A stretch of DNA of 64,000 nt from OFTM10 sp964196195 (GTDB taxonomy: Bacteria > Actinomycetota > Acidimicrobiia > Acidimicrobiales > Aldehydirespiratoraceae), in NCBI GenBank assembly GCA_964196195.1, contig CAXMSE010000079.1, positions 1 to 64,000 on the forward strand, in the 5' to 3' direction. The position numbers and the translations under genes are program-made. Below are positions 51,499 through 60,457 of the stretch, piece after piece; the first letter of the stretch is position 1; every line of letters starts with the position of its first letter. The notes beneath the pieces are model-generated. The model saw nothing but the letters and a program-made list of their open reading frames with translations, was not told where the DNA came from and ran no database searches.

Positions 51499-52460
51499 GT
51501 TGCCGGTTCCCGCTCGGTGGCGAACCTGTTCTCCAGCGCGAAGTAGACGTCTTCCATCGAGGCCCGCCTGAGGTTTGCACCGAAGACATCGACATCGTGG
51601 GCGGCGAGAGCGTGCAGTACACGAGCGAAGGTCGCCCGGTCGCGGACATTGATCGTGGTGCCGGTGGCCCTCACCTCGTGGTGGATCACGCCCTCGATGG
51701 CGGCGATCAGATCGAGTACCGACGATGTCGCGGGCCGACCGAGGTCGATATCGGCGGGGATGCCATCCCAGAGCTCGGCAGCAAGATCATCGGGGCGTCC
51801 GATCGCCCGCAGGCGACCGTGGTCGAGCACGGCCATGCGGTCGGCAATCCGGCCTGCTTCACCCAGAAAGTGGGTGGCGAGCACGACGGTACGGCCGTGC
51901 TCGCGGGCGAGTGTGCCGATCAGGTTGGTCACGTCGCGGGTGGCGGTGGGATCGAGACCCGAGGTCGGCTCGTCGAGGAAGAGGATCTCCGGGTCGTGAA
52001 GCAGAGCCCGGGCCAGAGCAAGTCGCTTGCGTTGACCGGTGGAGAATCCGGCCGTCGGGAGATCGGCCTGATCACCCATGGCGAAACGTTCCAACTGATC
52101 ATCGACCCGCTTGGCGGCCTCGGCGGCGCTGAACCCCCTGATCCGAGCAGCAAATCCGAGGTTTTCGCGAGCCGACAGGCGATCATCGAGGCCGGCGTTC
52201 TCGGTGAGCACACCGGTGCGGCGTCGCACCTCATCGCCATCTTCGGTCGAGTCGAGACCCAACACCGTCGCCGTGCCGCGGTCCGGCCGCAGCACACCGT
52301 TGAGCAGGCGGACGGTGGTGGTCTTCCCGGCTCCGTTGGGGCCGAGCAGGGCCAGCACTTCACCGGAGGCCACTTCGAGATCTAGTCCATCGAGGGCGAG
52401 GCGACCATCGAATGAACGGCTCAGCGACTCGGTCCGTATGGCTGTTGTCGGCGACGTCAC
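51495..52460 (-). CDS. ABC transporter ATP-binding protein
   Basis: 321 residues. Walker A GPNGAGKTTTV, Q-loop region VLTENAGLDDRLS, signature FSTGQRKRLALARALL (LSGGQ variant), Walker B ILFLDEPTSGLDP and H-loop VVLATHFLGEAG. The extra C-terminal about 90 residues are typical of exporters paired with ABC-2 permeases. GTG start at 52460; the long upstream frame is antisense to the CAP-domain gene's tail and not coding. Starts 4 nt after the CAP-domain gene, possibly one transcript. Confidence 0.92.
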   Translation of the reverse strand: MTSPTTAIRTESLSRSFDGRLALDGLDLEVASGEVLALLGPNGAGKTTTVRLLNGVLRPDRGTATVLGLDSTEDGDEVRRRTGVLTENAGLDDRLSARENLGFAARIRGFSAAEAAKRVDDQLERFAMGDQADLPTAGFSTGQRKRLALARALLHDPEILFLDEPTSGLDPTATRDVTNLIGTLAREHGRTVVLATHFLGEAGRIADRMAVLDHGRLRAIGRPDDLAAELWDGIPADIDLGRPATSSVLDLIAAIEGVIHHEVRATGTTINVRDRATFARVLHALAAHDVDVFGANLRRASMEDVYFALENRFATEREPAT

Positions 52461-52464
52461 TGGC

Positions 52465-53154
52465 TCAGGTTCCGACCAGCTCGAGCATCTCGAGCAGGGT
52501 GACGACCCGCGCTGCTGCGATCGAGGGCGGCACGAAGGGGGGCAGTGTGTCGGCGGGTGGGGCGGTCGCCGGTGGGGAAGTGGGTGGTGGGGCCACGCCG
52601 GTGGTGGTGGGAGCAGGAGCCGTGGTTGTGCTCGGCGGAGGAGGCGCCGTCGTGGCGGTGGCCACCTCACCCGGGACCTGGAGGAATCGATGAGCGGTGT
52701 AGAGGGCTCCGTCTTTCCAGACGACACCGACACCGATCTGGGTGAACGCCGGGTCGATGACGTTCGCGTAGTGGCCGGGGCTGGCCACGAAGGCGTCGAC
52801 CAAGACCGACACGCTGGCACCTATGCCCACGTTTTCACCGATCTTCGCCCACGGACCGGTGTATCCCGCGCTGATCGGGTCGGCGTGGAAGATTTCTCCG
52901 GCATCGGCCATCACCTGGGCGTGTCCACGCGACAGGCTCGCCAGTTCCGAGTTGGTGGTGAGAGCCGGGAGACCGACCCCCGCTCGCACGGCGTTCAGAG
53001 AGGCAACGAACGAGGCTTCATCGCCGGCGTTGGCCGCAGCTTCCTCGGCACCGCGGGCGGTGAGGGACCCGACCAGCGCGAGCAGCATGAAACTGGCCGC
53101 GCCCAGACGCGCTGAAACCCGGGTTCGTGTCTGGGGGTCGTGGGCGCGTCGCAT
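52465..53154 (-). CDS. Secreted CAP-domain (SCP/PR-1) protein
   Basis: 229 residues. A basic N-terminus and hydrophobic stretch (ASFMLLALVGSLTARGAEEA) give a signal peptide. Residues about 45-165 are a CAP domain: FVASLNAVRAGVGLPALTTN, LSRGHAQVMADAGEIFH, IGENVGIGASVSVLVDAFVA, SPGHYANVIDPAFTQIGVGV. The tail is a Pro/Thr/Ala-rich wall-spanning linker (residues about 166-205) followed by a hydrophobic end. Probably exported and wall-associated; enzymatic activity of the family is unclear. Confidence 0.88.
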   Translation of the reverse strand: MRRAHDPQTRTRVSARLGAASFMLLALVGSLTARGAEEAAANAGDEASFVASLNAVRAGVGLPALTTNSELASLSRGHAQVMADAGEIFHADPISAGYTGPWAKIGENVGIGASVSVLVDAFVASPGHYANVIDPAFTQIGVGVVWKDGALYTAHRFLQVPGEVATATTAPPPPSTTTAPAPTTTGVAPPPTSPPATAPPADTLPPFVPPSIAAARVVTLLEMLELVGT

Positions 53155-53261
53155 GACCCTATTCCAGTCGGCTGCCAGCTCACGATCCTTGAGGCCGACA
53201 CACCGGTTTCGCGCCCGTCCGTGTCAGTATTCGGTGCGCACCAATTGCTGTAGGGAAATCT

Positions 53262-54761
53262 GTGAACCTCGCCACACTGCTCGACGACCATCCTGCCGAC
53301 CACACCGCCATCATCGCGGGAGCCGACCGCATCACCTACGGACGCGTCCGCGAAGAGGTGGCCAAGACCCGTGGCGTGCTCGTGTCGCTCGGCCTCCAGC
53401 CCGGCGATCGGGTCGCGATCCTCTGCGGTATCAACTTTCGTTTTGTGAGGGCCTGGTTCGGCCTGCTGGGCGCGGGGATGGTGGCTGTTCCCCTCAACCC
53501 TCAGAGCCCTGCGCCCGAGGTCGAGCGTGAGCTCATCAGCGCCGGCGTGAAGGCGGTGATCGCTGGTCCTGCAGGAGTGGCGCTGCTCGGCAACCTCGAC
53601 CGCGAAAAGGTGCCCCTACTCGAGCACGTACTGGTTCCCGAAGGAGTTGATCTCGAAGGTTCCGTAGATCTCGATTCGCTGCGGGAGTCCGTCGAGCCCG
53701 CGCCGATGGTCGAGAGAGCCGACGACGATCTCGCCGCCCTGCTGTTCACCAGCGGCACCGCCGGCACACCCAAGGCGGCGATGCTCACCCACGACAATTT
53801 CGCTTCCAACCTGCGCCAGCTGCAGGCATCCGGCGGCCCGGTGGCCCGCCCCGACGACGTTTCGCTGTGCGTGGTCCCCCTCTTCCACGTGCTCGGGCTC
53901 AACTCGATCCTCAATCTCAGCCTGTGGGCCGGCAGCACCATCGTTCTGGTCGAACGTTTCGACCCGATGTCGGTGTTCGAGACCGTGGCCGAGGAACAGG
54001 TGAGTGTGCTGGCCGGTCCGCCCACGCTTTGGACGGCACTGAGCCAAGTCGAGCTCATCGGCGACGACGCCCTGTCTTCGATTCGCCTCGCGGTGTCGGG
54101 CGCGGCCGCGCTCCCCAATCGGGTGGTCGAGGAGGTCATGGGGCGGTTTGGGGTGCGGATTTTCGAGGGCTACGGCCTCACCGAGGCATCTCCGAGCGTC
54201 TGCATGTCCACCGATAACGACGTACCGGTGGGTTCGATCGGGCGGCCTCTTCCCGGCCTCGCAGTGCGAATCGTCGACAAGAGCGGCGACGACGTGTTCA
54301 TCGGTGATGCCGGCGAACTGTTGGTGCGCGGACCCAACGTCTTCGGCGGCTATCTCGATGCCCCGGAAGCCACCGCCCAGGCCCTTGATGGCGACGGTTG
54401 GCTCCACACCGGCGACATTGCCGTGGTCGACGACGATGGATTCATCTTCCTCGTCGACCGCGCCAAGGATCTCATCATCGTCTCGGGATTCAACGTCTAT
54501 CCCGCGGAGGTCGAACGGGTCCTGGCCGCCCATCCCGCTGTCGCGGAGGCCGGTGTCATCGGTATACCCCACCCTCACAGCGGGGAGGCGGTGAAGGGCT
54601 TCGTCGTGCCGGAGAAGGGTCGGGTCGTGGAAGAAGACGACCTCATCGAGTGGTGTGCCACGGAACTGGCTCGCTACAAGTGCCCCACCAAGGTCGATGT
54701 GGTCGACGAGATACCACGCGGCATGGGTGGAAAGATCGTGCGGCGCGAACTCGGCGTCTAG
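53262..54761 (+). CDS. AMP-forming acyl-CoA synthetase
   Basis: 499 residues of the ANL superfamily. P-loop LLFTSGTAGTPKAAMLTHDN, YGLTEASPSVCMST (A5), WLHTGDIAVVDDDGFIFLVD (A7), RAKDLIIVSGFNVYPAEVER (A8) and the catalytic Lys in RGMGGKIVRREL (A10). Long-chain fatty acid or aryl acid ligase activity is plausible; benzoate cannot be excluded given the box genes, but they are 11 kb away. GTG start at 53262, divergent from the CAP-domain gene (107 nt). Confidence 0.9.
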   Translation: MNLATLLDDHPADHTAIIAGADRITYGRVREEVAKTRGVLVSLGLQPGDRVAILCGINFRFVRAWFGLLGAGMVAVPLNPQSPAPEVERELISAGVKAVIAGPAGVALLGNLDREKVPLLEHVLVPEGVDLEGSVDLDSLRESVEPAPMVERADDDLAALLFTSGTAGTPKAAMLTHDNFASNLRQLQASGGPVARPDDVSLCVVPLFHVLGLNSILNLSLWAGSTIVLVERFDPMSVFETVAEEQVSVLAGPPTLWTALSQVELIGDDALSSIRLAVSGAAALPNRVVEEVMGRFGVRIFEGYGLTEASPSVCMSTDNDVPVGSIGRPLPGLAVRIVDKSGDDVFIGDAGELLVRGPNVFGGYLDAPEATAQALDGDGWLHTGDIAVVDDDGFIFLVDRAKDLIIVSGFNVYPAEVERVLAAHPAVAEAGVIGIPHPHSGEAVKGFVVPEKGRVVEEDDLIEWCATELARYKCPTKVDVVDEIPRGMGGKIVRRELGV

Positions 54762-54836
54762 GCCTCACGGTGCGGGTCGAGCGGCTCATCCGCTTGCCGG
54801 ACTGGGTCGGCGGCGGCCTTGGTCGCTACCACCTGT

Positions 54837-55130
54837 ATGGACGATTCATCTCCCCGGTGCCCTCCGACTGGCAGGGTCGCGGTTTGGATGCCGTGGCGCG
54901 AGTCCGATTCGGAGGAGGTGCTCCGACCGGAGCAGGCATGGGAGGGGGCCGACATCGAGATCGAACCTTTGCGGCGCAGCGAGGCTGCGAAGCGGGTGAA
55001 CCAGCTCCGCGACACCGTCCTTCATGAGGAGAGGGCCGGGTCTTCTTGCTCTACGCTCGCGGACGCGAACGGGATTGGCATCGCCGAGCTTGTGAAATGG
55101 TGCACGAGGTCTCTACCTTGGGGGAAATGA
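54837..55130 (+). CDS. Hypothetical protein upstream of rex, 97 aa
   Basis: The frame runs MDDSSPRCPPTGRVAVWMPW, RESDSEEVLRPEQAWEGADI, EIEPLRRSEAAKRVNQLRDT and on to LVKWCTRSLPWGK. Its stop overlaps the rex ATG as ATGA, and the charged helical middle has G/C-ending codons. There are Cys residues but no known motif. A TTG at 54819 is an alternative start. The competing frame in which rex would start earlier (55046) has poorer codon use. 54762-54836 holds nothing I can identify. Confidence 0.4.
   Translation: MDDSSPRCPPTGRVAVWMPWRESDSEEVLRPEQAWEGADIEIEPLRRSEAAKRVNQLRDTVLHEERAGSSCSTLADANGIGIAELVKWCTRSLPWGK
55090..55107 (+). promoter_or_regulatory. Probable Rex operator (ROP) upstream of rex
   Basis: TTGTGAAATGGTGCACGA fits the Rex consensus TTGTGAANNNNTTCACAA at 12 of 14 defined positions, with the exact 18-bp length. 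It ends 19 nt before the rex start codon, the place expected for NADH-controlled autoregulation of the rex-hem genes. Confidence 0.6.
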
Positions 55131-55774
55131 CCGGCCATGGTCACATCCCCGACGCTACTGTCGCTCGGCTTCCCTTGTATCTGCGCGGCCTCGATGGACT
55201 CCTGATCGATGGGGGTGGCACCTTCTCATCAGACGAACTCGCCGACCTCGCCGGCGTCAACGCGGCGAAAGTTCGCAAGGATCTGAGCTATCTCGGCACC
55301 TACGGCACCCGTGGAGTCGGTTACGACGCCGAATACCTCCGCTTCGAGATCCGTCGAGCACTGGGAGCGGCCAACACCTGGCCGGTAGTGGTGTGCGGTT
55401 TCGGCAATCTCGGCCGGGCACTCGCCAACCACACTGGTTTCACGGAGCGAGGATTCCCGATCCTGGCGGCAATCGACAACGATCCCGAGAAGGTCGGCAC
55501 CATGCTCGACGGTGTGCCTGTCCACGCGCCCCGTGATCTCGCCCGGGTGGTCAACGACAGCCACATCGCCATCGGTGTGATCGCCACACCGCCAGAGGCG
55601 GCCCAGGATGCCGTCGACCGACTGATCGAAGCGGGGATCCGTTCGATCATGAGTTTCGCCGCGACGGTGTTGGTCGTCCCCGACGACGTGGAGATCCGAT
55701 CCGTCGACCTGGCCACCGAGCTCCTGATTCTCGGTTTCCATCTCACCGGTTCGGATTCTCTCGGTACCGGATGA
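55127..55774 (+). CDS. rex: Redox-sensing transcriptional repressor Rex
   Basis: 215 residues. N-terminal winged helix (TVARLPLYLRGLDGLLIDGG; TFSSDELADLAGVNAAKVRK with DLSYLGTYGTRGVGYD) and C-terminal Rossmann domain (WPVVVCGFGNLGRALANHTG; FPILAAIDNDPEKVGTMLDG; HIAIGVIATPPEAAQDAVDR). Rex senses NADH/NAD+ and represses respiratory and haem genes when NADH is high. The ATG at 55127 is chosen because it starts just before the winged helix. The order rex-hemA-hemC-hemD is as in Streptomyces. Confidence 0.95.
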   Translation: MTGHGHIPDATVARLPLYLRGLDGLLIDGGGTFSSDELADLAGVNAAKVRKDLSYLGTYGTRGVGYDAEYLRFEIRRALGAANTWPVVVCGFGNLGRALANHTGFTERGFPILAAIDNDPEKVGTMLDGVPVHAPRDLARVVNDSHIAIGVIATPPEAAQDAVDRLIEAGIRSIMSFAATVLVVPDDVEIRSVDLATELLILGFHLTGSDSLGTG

Positions 55775-55897
55775 AACGCAGATCTTTGGTCAGAACAGTG
55801 ACCTTCGACCTCAGCCATGGGTTGGCAAAGCCGATACGGTTCCGTCAGGCTGTTCAATGAGTGTTCAGCTCTTTCCGTCTGCCTGAGGTCCTCACCC

Positions 55898-57157
55898 GTG
55901 TCGATTGTCGCCATCGGCTGTAACCACCGATCGACTCCGCTCGCTTCTCTCGAGCGGATGACCGTCGCGGCCGACCAGTTGCCCAAGGCTCTCGCCGATC
56001 TTGGCTCCGCGGAGAACCTCAGCGAAGTGGTGGTGCTGTCCACCTGCAACCGGGTCGAGATCTACGCGTTCGCCGAGAGGTTCCACGGCGGATACCAGGA
56101 CATCCGTGAGTTCTTCGGCCGCCACGCCGGGCTCCCGCCCGAAGAGATCGTCGACTACCTCTACGCCCATCACGACTCCGAAGCGGCCCGCCACCTCTTT
56201 TCGGTCACTGCAGGGCTCGATTCCGCGGTCATCGGTGAGCACGAGGTACTCGGCCAGGTCCGAGATGCGTGGGAACGATCCGCCGACGAAGGCACCGTCG
56301 GCAGCGTGCTCGGGCCCCTCTTCCGCCATGCCCTCGAAACCGGCAAACGGGTTCGCACCGACACATCGATAGGTCGTGGCATCGCGTCGGTGTCCCAGGC
56401 CGCCGTCGCCCTCGCCGACGATCGCAGCGGTGGGCTGGCCGGCAAGCGGGTACTCGTTCTCGGCGCAGGCGAGATGGCCGAAGGTACGGTCAAGTCCCTG
56501 GTCGCCGCCGGCACCACCGATGTCCTCATCGCCAACCGCACCTGGGAACGAGCCGTGCGGCTCGCCGAAGCATGTGGTGGCACCGCCGTCGCCCTCACCG
56601 ACCTGGCCGACACCCTCGTTTCGGTCGACGTCCTGGTCACCACCACCGGCGCCCAGGAACTCATCTTCGAAGCAGGCGAGGTCGCCTCACTGATCGAACG
56701 TAAGGCCGGACGGGAGCTGGTCATCGTCGATGTCGCCGTACCCCGCGATGTCGATTCGTCGGCTGCCGATCTCCCCGGCGTCACCCTGCTCGACATGGAC
56801 GACATCGGTGCCTTCGTCGACAAGACGATGGAGGGACGCAGCCGCGTCGTCTTCAATGTCGAAGCAATTGTCGACCAAGAGGTCACCCGTTACCAAGCCC
56901 TCACCTCCGCCCGGGAAGTAGCCCCCCTGGTGAGCGCTCTGCGTGGGCGCGGTCACCAGATCGCCGATGCCGAGCTTGCTCGCTTCTCCGCCAAGCTGGC
57001 CGGTCTCGAGCCTGCTGAGCGTGATGCGGTGCAGTCGATGGCAAAGGGAATCGTCAACAAGATGTTGCATGAGCCCACGGTGCGGTTGAAGGATGCGGCC
57101 GGCCACGCCCGCGGCGACCGGCTCGCTGAGTCGCTGCGCGATCTCTTCGACCTGTAG
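55898..57157 (+). CDS. hemA: Glutamyl-tRNA reductase
   Basis: 419 residues. N-terminal catalytic domain IVAIGCNHRSTPLASLERMT with the nucleophilic Cys in VLSTCNRVEIYAFAE; SVTAGLDSAVIGEHEVLGQV; NADPH domain VLVLGAGEMAEGTVKSLVAA; C-terminal dimerisation helix. Reduces glutamyl-tRNA(Glu) to glutamate-1-semialdehyde, the first step of C5 haem synthesis. The GTG at 55898 gives the usual N-terminus; an upstream in-frame ATG (55817) would add 27 unlikely residues. 55775-55897 separates it from rex, so it may have its own promoter. Confidence 0.96.
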   Translation: MSIVAIGCNHRSTPLASLERMTVAADQLPKALADLGSAENLSEVVVLSTCNRVEIYAFAERFHGGYQDIREFFGRHAGLPPEEIVDYLYAHHDSEAARHLFSVTAGLDSAVIGEHEVLGQVRDAWERSADEGTVGSVLGPLFRHALETGKRVRTDTSIGRGIASVSQAAVALADDRSGGLAGKRVLVLGAGEMAEGTVKSLVAAGTTDVLIANRTWERAVRLAEACGGTAVALTDLADTLVSVDVLVTTTGAQELIFEAGEVASLIERKAGRELVIVDVAVPRDVDSSAADLPGVTLLDMDDIGAFVDKTMEGRSRVVFNVEAIVDQEVTRYQALTSAREVAPLVSALRGRGHQIADAELARFSAKLAGLEPAERDAVQSMAKGIVNKMLHEPTVRLKDAAGHARGDRLAESLRDLFDL

Positions 57158-57164
57158 GCGTGGC

Positions 57165-58046
57165 GTGCCCCTGCGCGCGGCCACTCGCGGCAGCACCCTC
57201 GCCCTCTGGCAGACCCGCTACGTAGGCGAGTTGCTGGGTGAGCCCAGCGAAGAGGTGGTGGTGTCCACCGTCGGGGATCGTCGCACCGACGTGCCGATCC
57301 ATTCGATGGGCGGCAAGGGAGTGTTCGTGAAGGAGGTGCAGGCCGCGGTGCTCGACGGACGCGCCGATTTCGCGGTTCATTCCGGCAAGGACCTTCCTGC
57401 CTCCACGCCCGACGGCTTGGTCCTGGCCGCGGTGCCTCTTCGAGCCGATCCCCGCGACGCCCTGATCGGTGCCACCTGGGACTCGCTCGGTCCGGGGGCC
57501 CACGTGGCCACGGGGTCCGTGCGGCGTCGCGCCCAGCTCGCGTGGCATCGTCCCGACCTCAACTTCTCCGAGCTCCGTGGCAACATCGCCACCCGCCTGG
57601 AGAAGGCGCCTGGTTTCGATGCAATCGTGATGGCGGCCGCCGCGCTCGATCGGCTCGGCGTGGTCCCCGACGTGGTCGACCGTCTCGACCCTTCGGTCAT
57701 GGTGCCCCAGGTCGCCCAAGGAGCGCTGGCCATCGAGTGCCGCATCGACGATGCCGCCACAATCGAGGCCCTCAGATCCATCGAGCACGAGGCATCTCGA
57801 CGGGTGGTTGATGCCGAGCGGGCGTTTCTGTCCGAGCTGGGGGGCGACTGCGATCTTCCGGCGGGTGCCCACGCGGTGATCGTCGATGACCAGATCGAAC
57901 TGGTGGGCATGGTGTCATCGCTCGATGGACGGGTGCTCATCAGGGAACGTCGACTCGGGGCTGATCCCGACACACTGGGTCGGAGCGTGGCTCGCCATCT
58001 CCTCGACGACGCCGGCGGCGCAGACCTGCTGTCCGACCTCCGGTGA
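57165..58046 (+). CDS. hemC: Hydroxymethylbilane synthase (porphobilinogen deaminase)
   Basis: 293 residues. RAATRGSTLALWQTRYVGEL, MGGKGVFVKEVQAAVLDGRA, FAVHSGKDLPAS, VRRRAQLAWHRPDLNFSELR with GNIATRLEK, and the dipyrromethane-cofactor Cys in LGGDCDLPAGAHA. Polymerises four porphobilinogens. GTG at 57165 places the start at the first beta strand, 7 nt after hemA. Its stop overlaps the hemD start by 4 nt. Confidence 0.96.
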   Translation: MPLRAATRGSTLALWQTRYVGELLGEPSEEVVVSTVGDRRTDVPIHSMGGKGVFVKEVQAAVLDGRADFAVHSGKDLPASTPDGLVLAAVPLRADPRDALIGATWDSLGPGAHVATGSVRRRAQLAWHRPDLNFSELRGNIATRLEKAPGFDAIVMAAAALDRLGVVPDVVDRLDPSVMVPQVAQGALAIECRIDDAATIEALRSIEHEASRRVVDAERAFLSELGGDCDLPAGAHAVIVDDQIELVGMVSSLDGRVLIRERRLGADPDTLGRSVARHLLDDAGGADLLSDLR

Positions 58047-58792
58047 CCCCTAAACCTCTTGCCGGGTTGAGTGTGGTGGTCACCCGACCTCGTGAGCAGG
58101 CCCCGGCCCTCATCGATCTGCTCGAGGCGGTAGGCGCCACGACGGTGGAGGTGCCTGTCATCGAGATCGTCGATCCCGCCGACGGGGGAGCCCGACTGGG
58201 TTCGGCGCTGAGTGGTCTCGGTCCGGGCGACTGGCTGGTGGTCACGAGTCCCAACGGGGCGGCTCGGGCTGCACACGCAGCGGTCGAGATCGGGCTTGGC
58301 GCCGGCATTCGAGTGGCTGCCATCGGTCCCGGCACCCGAGCGCGAGCGGAAGCCGCTGGGCTCGCCGTCACCCTGGTGCCTTCCCGGTCGATAGCGGAGG
58401 GCCTGCTCGAAGTGTTCCCGGAGCCTCCCGTCGATGGTGGGCAGGTGGTTCTCGCTCGTGCCGAATCAGCACGAAAGGTTCTGCCCGAGGGGCTACGCCT
58501 GATGGGCTGGTCGGTCACCGATGTCGCCGCCTACCGAACGACTCCGGTGGCCGTCGACCAGGAAGCATCCGACGCGTGTGGTGCCGCCGATGTGGTTGCG
58601 TTCACCTCGTCATCGGCAGTGGGCCATCTCATCGACGCGGTCGGCATCTCCGGTCTGCCCGCGGCGATCGCCTCGATCGGTCCCGCCACATCGGCCACGG
58701 TGTCGGCCCGCGGGTTGACGGTCGACGTGGAGGCCGAGGTACACACCCTCCCCGGCCTAGTCGACGCGATGGCAACCCGATTCGGCTCGTGA
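58043..58792 (+). CDS. hemD: Uroporphyrinogen-III synthase
   Basis: 249 residues with the weakly conserved HemD two-domain pattern: LAGLSVVVTRPREQAPALID, GDWLVVTSPNGAARAAHAAV, GGQVVLARAESARKVLPEGL, AYRTTPVA and ADVVAFTSSSAVGHLIDAVG. Closes and isomerises hydroxymethylbilane to uroporphyrinogen III. GTGA overlaps at both ends (with hemC and with the HAD gene) show tight coupling. Confidence 0.93.
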   Translation: MTPKPLAGLSVVVTRPREQAPALIDLLEAVGATTVEVPVIEIVDPADGGARLGSALSGLGPGDWLVVTSPNGAARAAHAAVEIGLGAGIRVAAIGPGTRARAEAAGLAVTLVPSRSIAEGLLEVFPEPPVDGGQVVLARAESARKVLPEGLRLMGWSVTDVAAYRTTPVAVDQEASDACGAADVVAFTSSSAVGHLIDAVGISGLPAAIASIGPATSATVSARGLTVDVEAEVHTLPGLVDAMATRFGS

Positions 58793-59433
58793 TTCCGGCG
58801 GCGATCATTTTCGACTTCGACGGCACGATTGCCGATACGGAGTGGCCCGTGTTTCTGATGGTGCGCACCGCGTTCAGATCTCATGGTCTCGACATGACTC
58901 TCGATGACTGGGTCGACTCGATCGGTCGTGCCGACAACAACACTCTCGAAGAGATACTCCGGGGCCGACTCGGACGCGAGCCCGACCCGAGCGTGCTCGA
59001 AAGGGCTCGCGAGGATCATCACACGACCCGCCAGTCCACGCCGATACTGCCCGGCGTCGAGGCGGTGATCACCGCCGCTCGAGAAGCAGGCCTGCCCCTT
59101 GGAATCGCCAGCAGCTCGCCCTCCCAGTGGGTCGACGCCCACCTGGAGCGCCTGGAGATACGTCACCATTTCGATGCGGTGCGCACCCGCGACCATGTCG
59201 ACCACGGCAAGCCGGCCCCGGATCTCTTCCTGGCTGCCAGCGCAGCCCTCGATGTCGATCCCGCGACTGCGGTCGCCATCGAGGATTCGAAGCACGGTTG
59301 CGCGGCGGCCAAGGCGGCGGGGATGACCTGTGTGGTGGTGCCCAACCGGATAACCCGCCTCGACGTTGCGCCCGACGCCGATCTGGTGCTCGAGTCGCTC
59401 CTCGAGTTTCCCTATGAACGGTTCGGGCTTTGA
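58789..59433 (+). CDS. HAD-superfamily hydrolase (beta-phosphoglucomutase-like)
   Basis: 214 residues. Motif I IIFDFDGTIADTEWPVF, motif II GIASSSPSQWVDAHL, motif III HGKPAPDLFLAAS and motif IV VAIEDSKHGCAAAKAAG, with a helical cap after motif I. Acts on a small phosphorylated metabolite or as a phosphomutase. It is coupled to hemD by a GTGA overlap in the haem operon, but haem synthesis has no obvious HAD step. 43 nt separate it from hemB. Confidence 0.9.
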   Translation: MIPAAIIFDFDGTIADTEWPVFLMVRTAFRSHGLDMTLDDWVDSIGRADNNTLEEILRGRLGREPDPSVLERAREDHHTTRQSTPILPGVEAVITAAREAGLPLGIASSSPSQWVDAHLERLEIRHHFDAVRTRDHVDHGKPAPDLFLAASAALDVDPATAVAIEDSKHGCAAAKAAGMTCVVVPNRITRLDVAPDADLVLESLLEFPYERFGL

Positions 59434-59476
59434 GGCCGCGTGGAGACCATGCGGCCAGGGTCGGTAACCTCGGGCC

Positions 59477-60457
59477 GTGACCTTCCCGCAGCGCCGCCTC
59501 CGCCGTCTTCGCCGAACCCCCGCACTCAGGCGGATGGTCCGTGAGACCCGGCTCCACCCCGACGACCTCATCGCTCCGCTGTTCGTGCGCGAGGGCATCG
59601 ACGAGCCCCAGGCGATCGGCTCGCTGCCAGGCCAGTTTCAACACAGCCGAGAGTCGTTGCGCCAAGAGGTCCGTGAGCTGAAGGATCTCGGTGTACCGGC
59701 GGTGATGTTGTTCGGCGTTCCCCAGCACAAGGACCACGAAGGGTCCGAGGCTTTCAACCCCGAAGGCATAGTGCAGCTCGCCATCGAGGATCTACGCGAC
59801 GACCATGGTGACGATCTCGTGATCATCCCCGACCTGTGCGTCGACGAATACACCGACCACGGTCACTGTGGCGTGCTCGACCACTCGGGTCAGCCCGACA
59901 ACGACGCCACATTGGAGATCTACGAACAGATCGCAGTCGCCCAGGCCGTGGCCGGTGCCGACATCGTCGCCCCGAGTGGGATGATGGACGGCCAGGTGTT
60001 CGCGATCCGTGAAGCCCTCGACGACGCCGGCTTCCACCAGGTCGCCATCCTCGCCTACGCCGCCAAGTACGCCACAGCCCTCTACGGCCCCTTCCGCGAC
60101 GCGGTCGATGTCACCATCGTCGGAGGCGGTGACCGCAAGGGATATCAGCAAGATGTCGCCAACGCCCGAGAGGCGATGGAAGAGATTCGCGAAGACATCG
60201 GGGAGGGCGCCGACATCGTGATGGTCAAGCCGGCTATGCCCTACCTCGATGTGATCGCGCGAGCGCGAGCCGAGATCGACATCCCTCTGGCCGCTTACCA
60301 CGTGAGTGGCGAATACGCGATGGTGCACGCCGCGGCCCTTCAAGGGTGGCTCGAACTGGAGCCGGTGGCGTTCGAACACATCAGTGCCATCAAGCGGGCC
60401 GGAGCCGACATCATCCTCACCTATTTCTCCCGCCTGATCGCCGAAGGACTCCAGTGA
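59477..60457 (+). CDS. hemB: Delta-aminolevulinic acid dehydratase (porphobilinogen synthase)
   Basis: 326 residues. Schiff-base lysines in YAAKYATALYGPFRDAV and VMVKPAMPYLDVI; GGGDRKGYQQD is the conserved flexible region. The metal loop reads DLCVDEYTDHGHCG: compared with the three-Cys zinc site of E. coli type enzymes (DxCxCEYTxHGHCG), the middle Cys is Asp, so the site is a hybrid. GTG start at 59477. Stop overlaps hemL start by 4 nt. Confidence 0.96.
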   Translation: MTFPQRRLRRLRRTPALRRMVRETRLHPDDLIAPLFVREGIDEPQAIGSLPGQFQHSRESLRQEVRELKDLGVPAVMLFGVPQHKDHEGSEAFNPEGIVQLAIEDLRDDHGDDLVIIPDLCVDEYTDHGHCGVLDHSGQPDNDATLEIYEQIAVAQAVAGADIVAPSGMMDGQVFAIREALDDAGFHQVAILAYAAKYATALYGPFRDAVDVTIVGGGDRKGYQQDVANAREAMEEIREDIGEGADIVMVKPAMPYLDVIARARAEIDIPLAAYHVSGEYAMVHAAALQGWLELEPVAFEHISAIKRAGADIILTYFSRLIAEGLQ

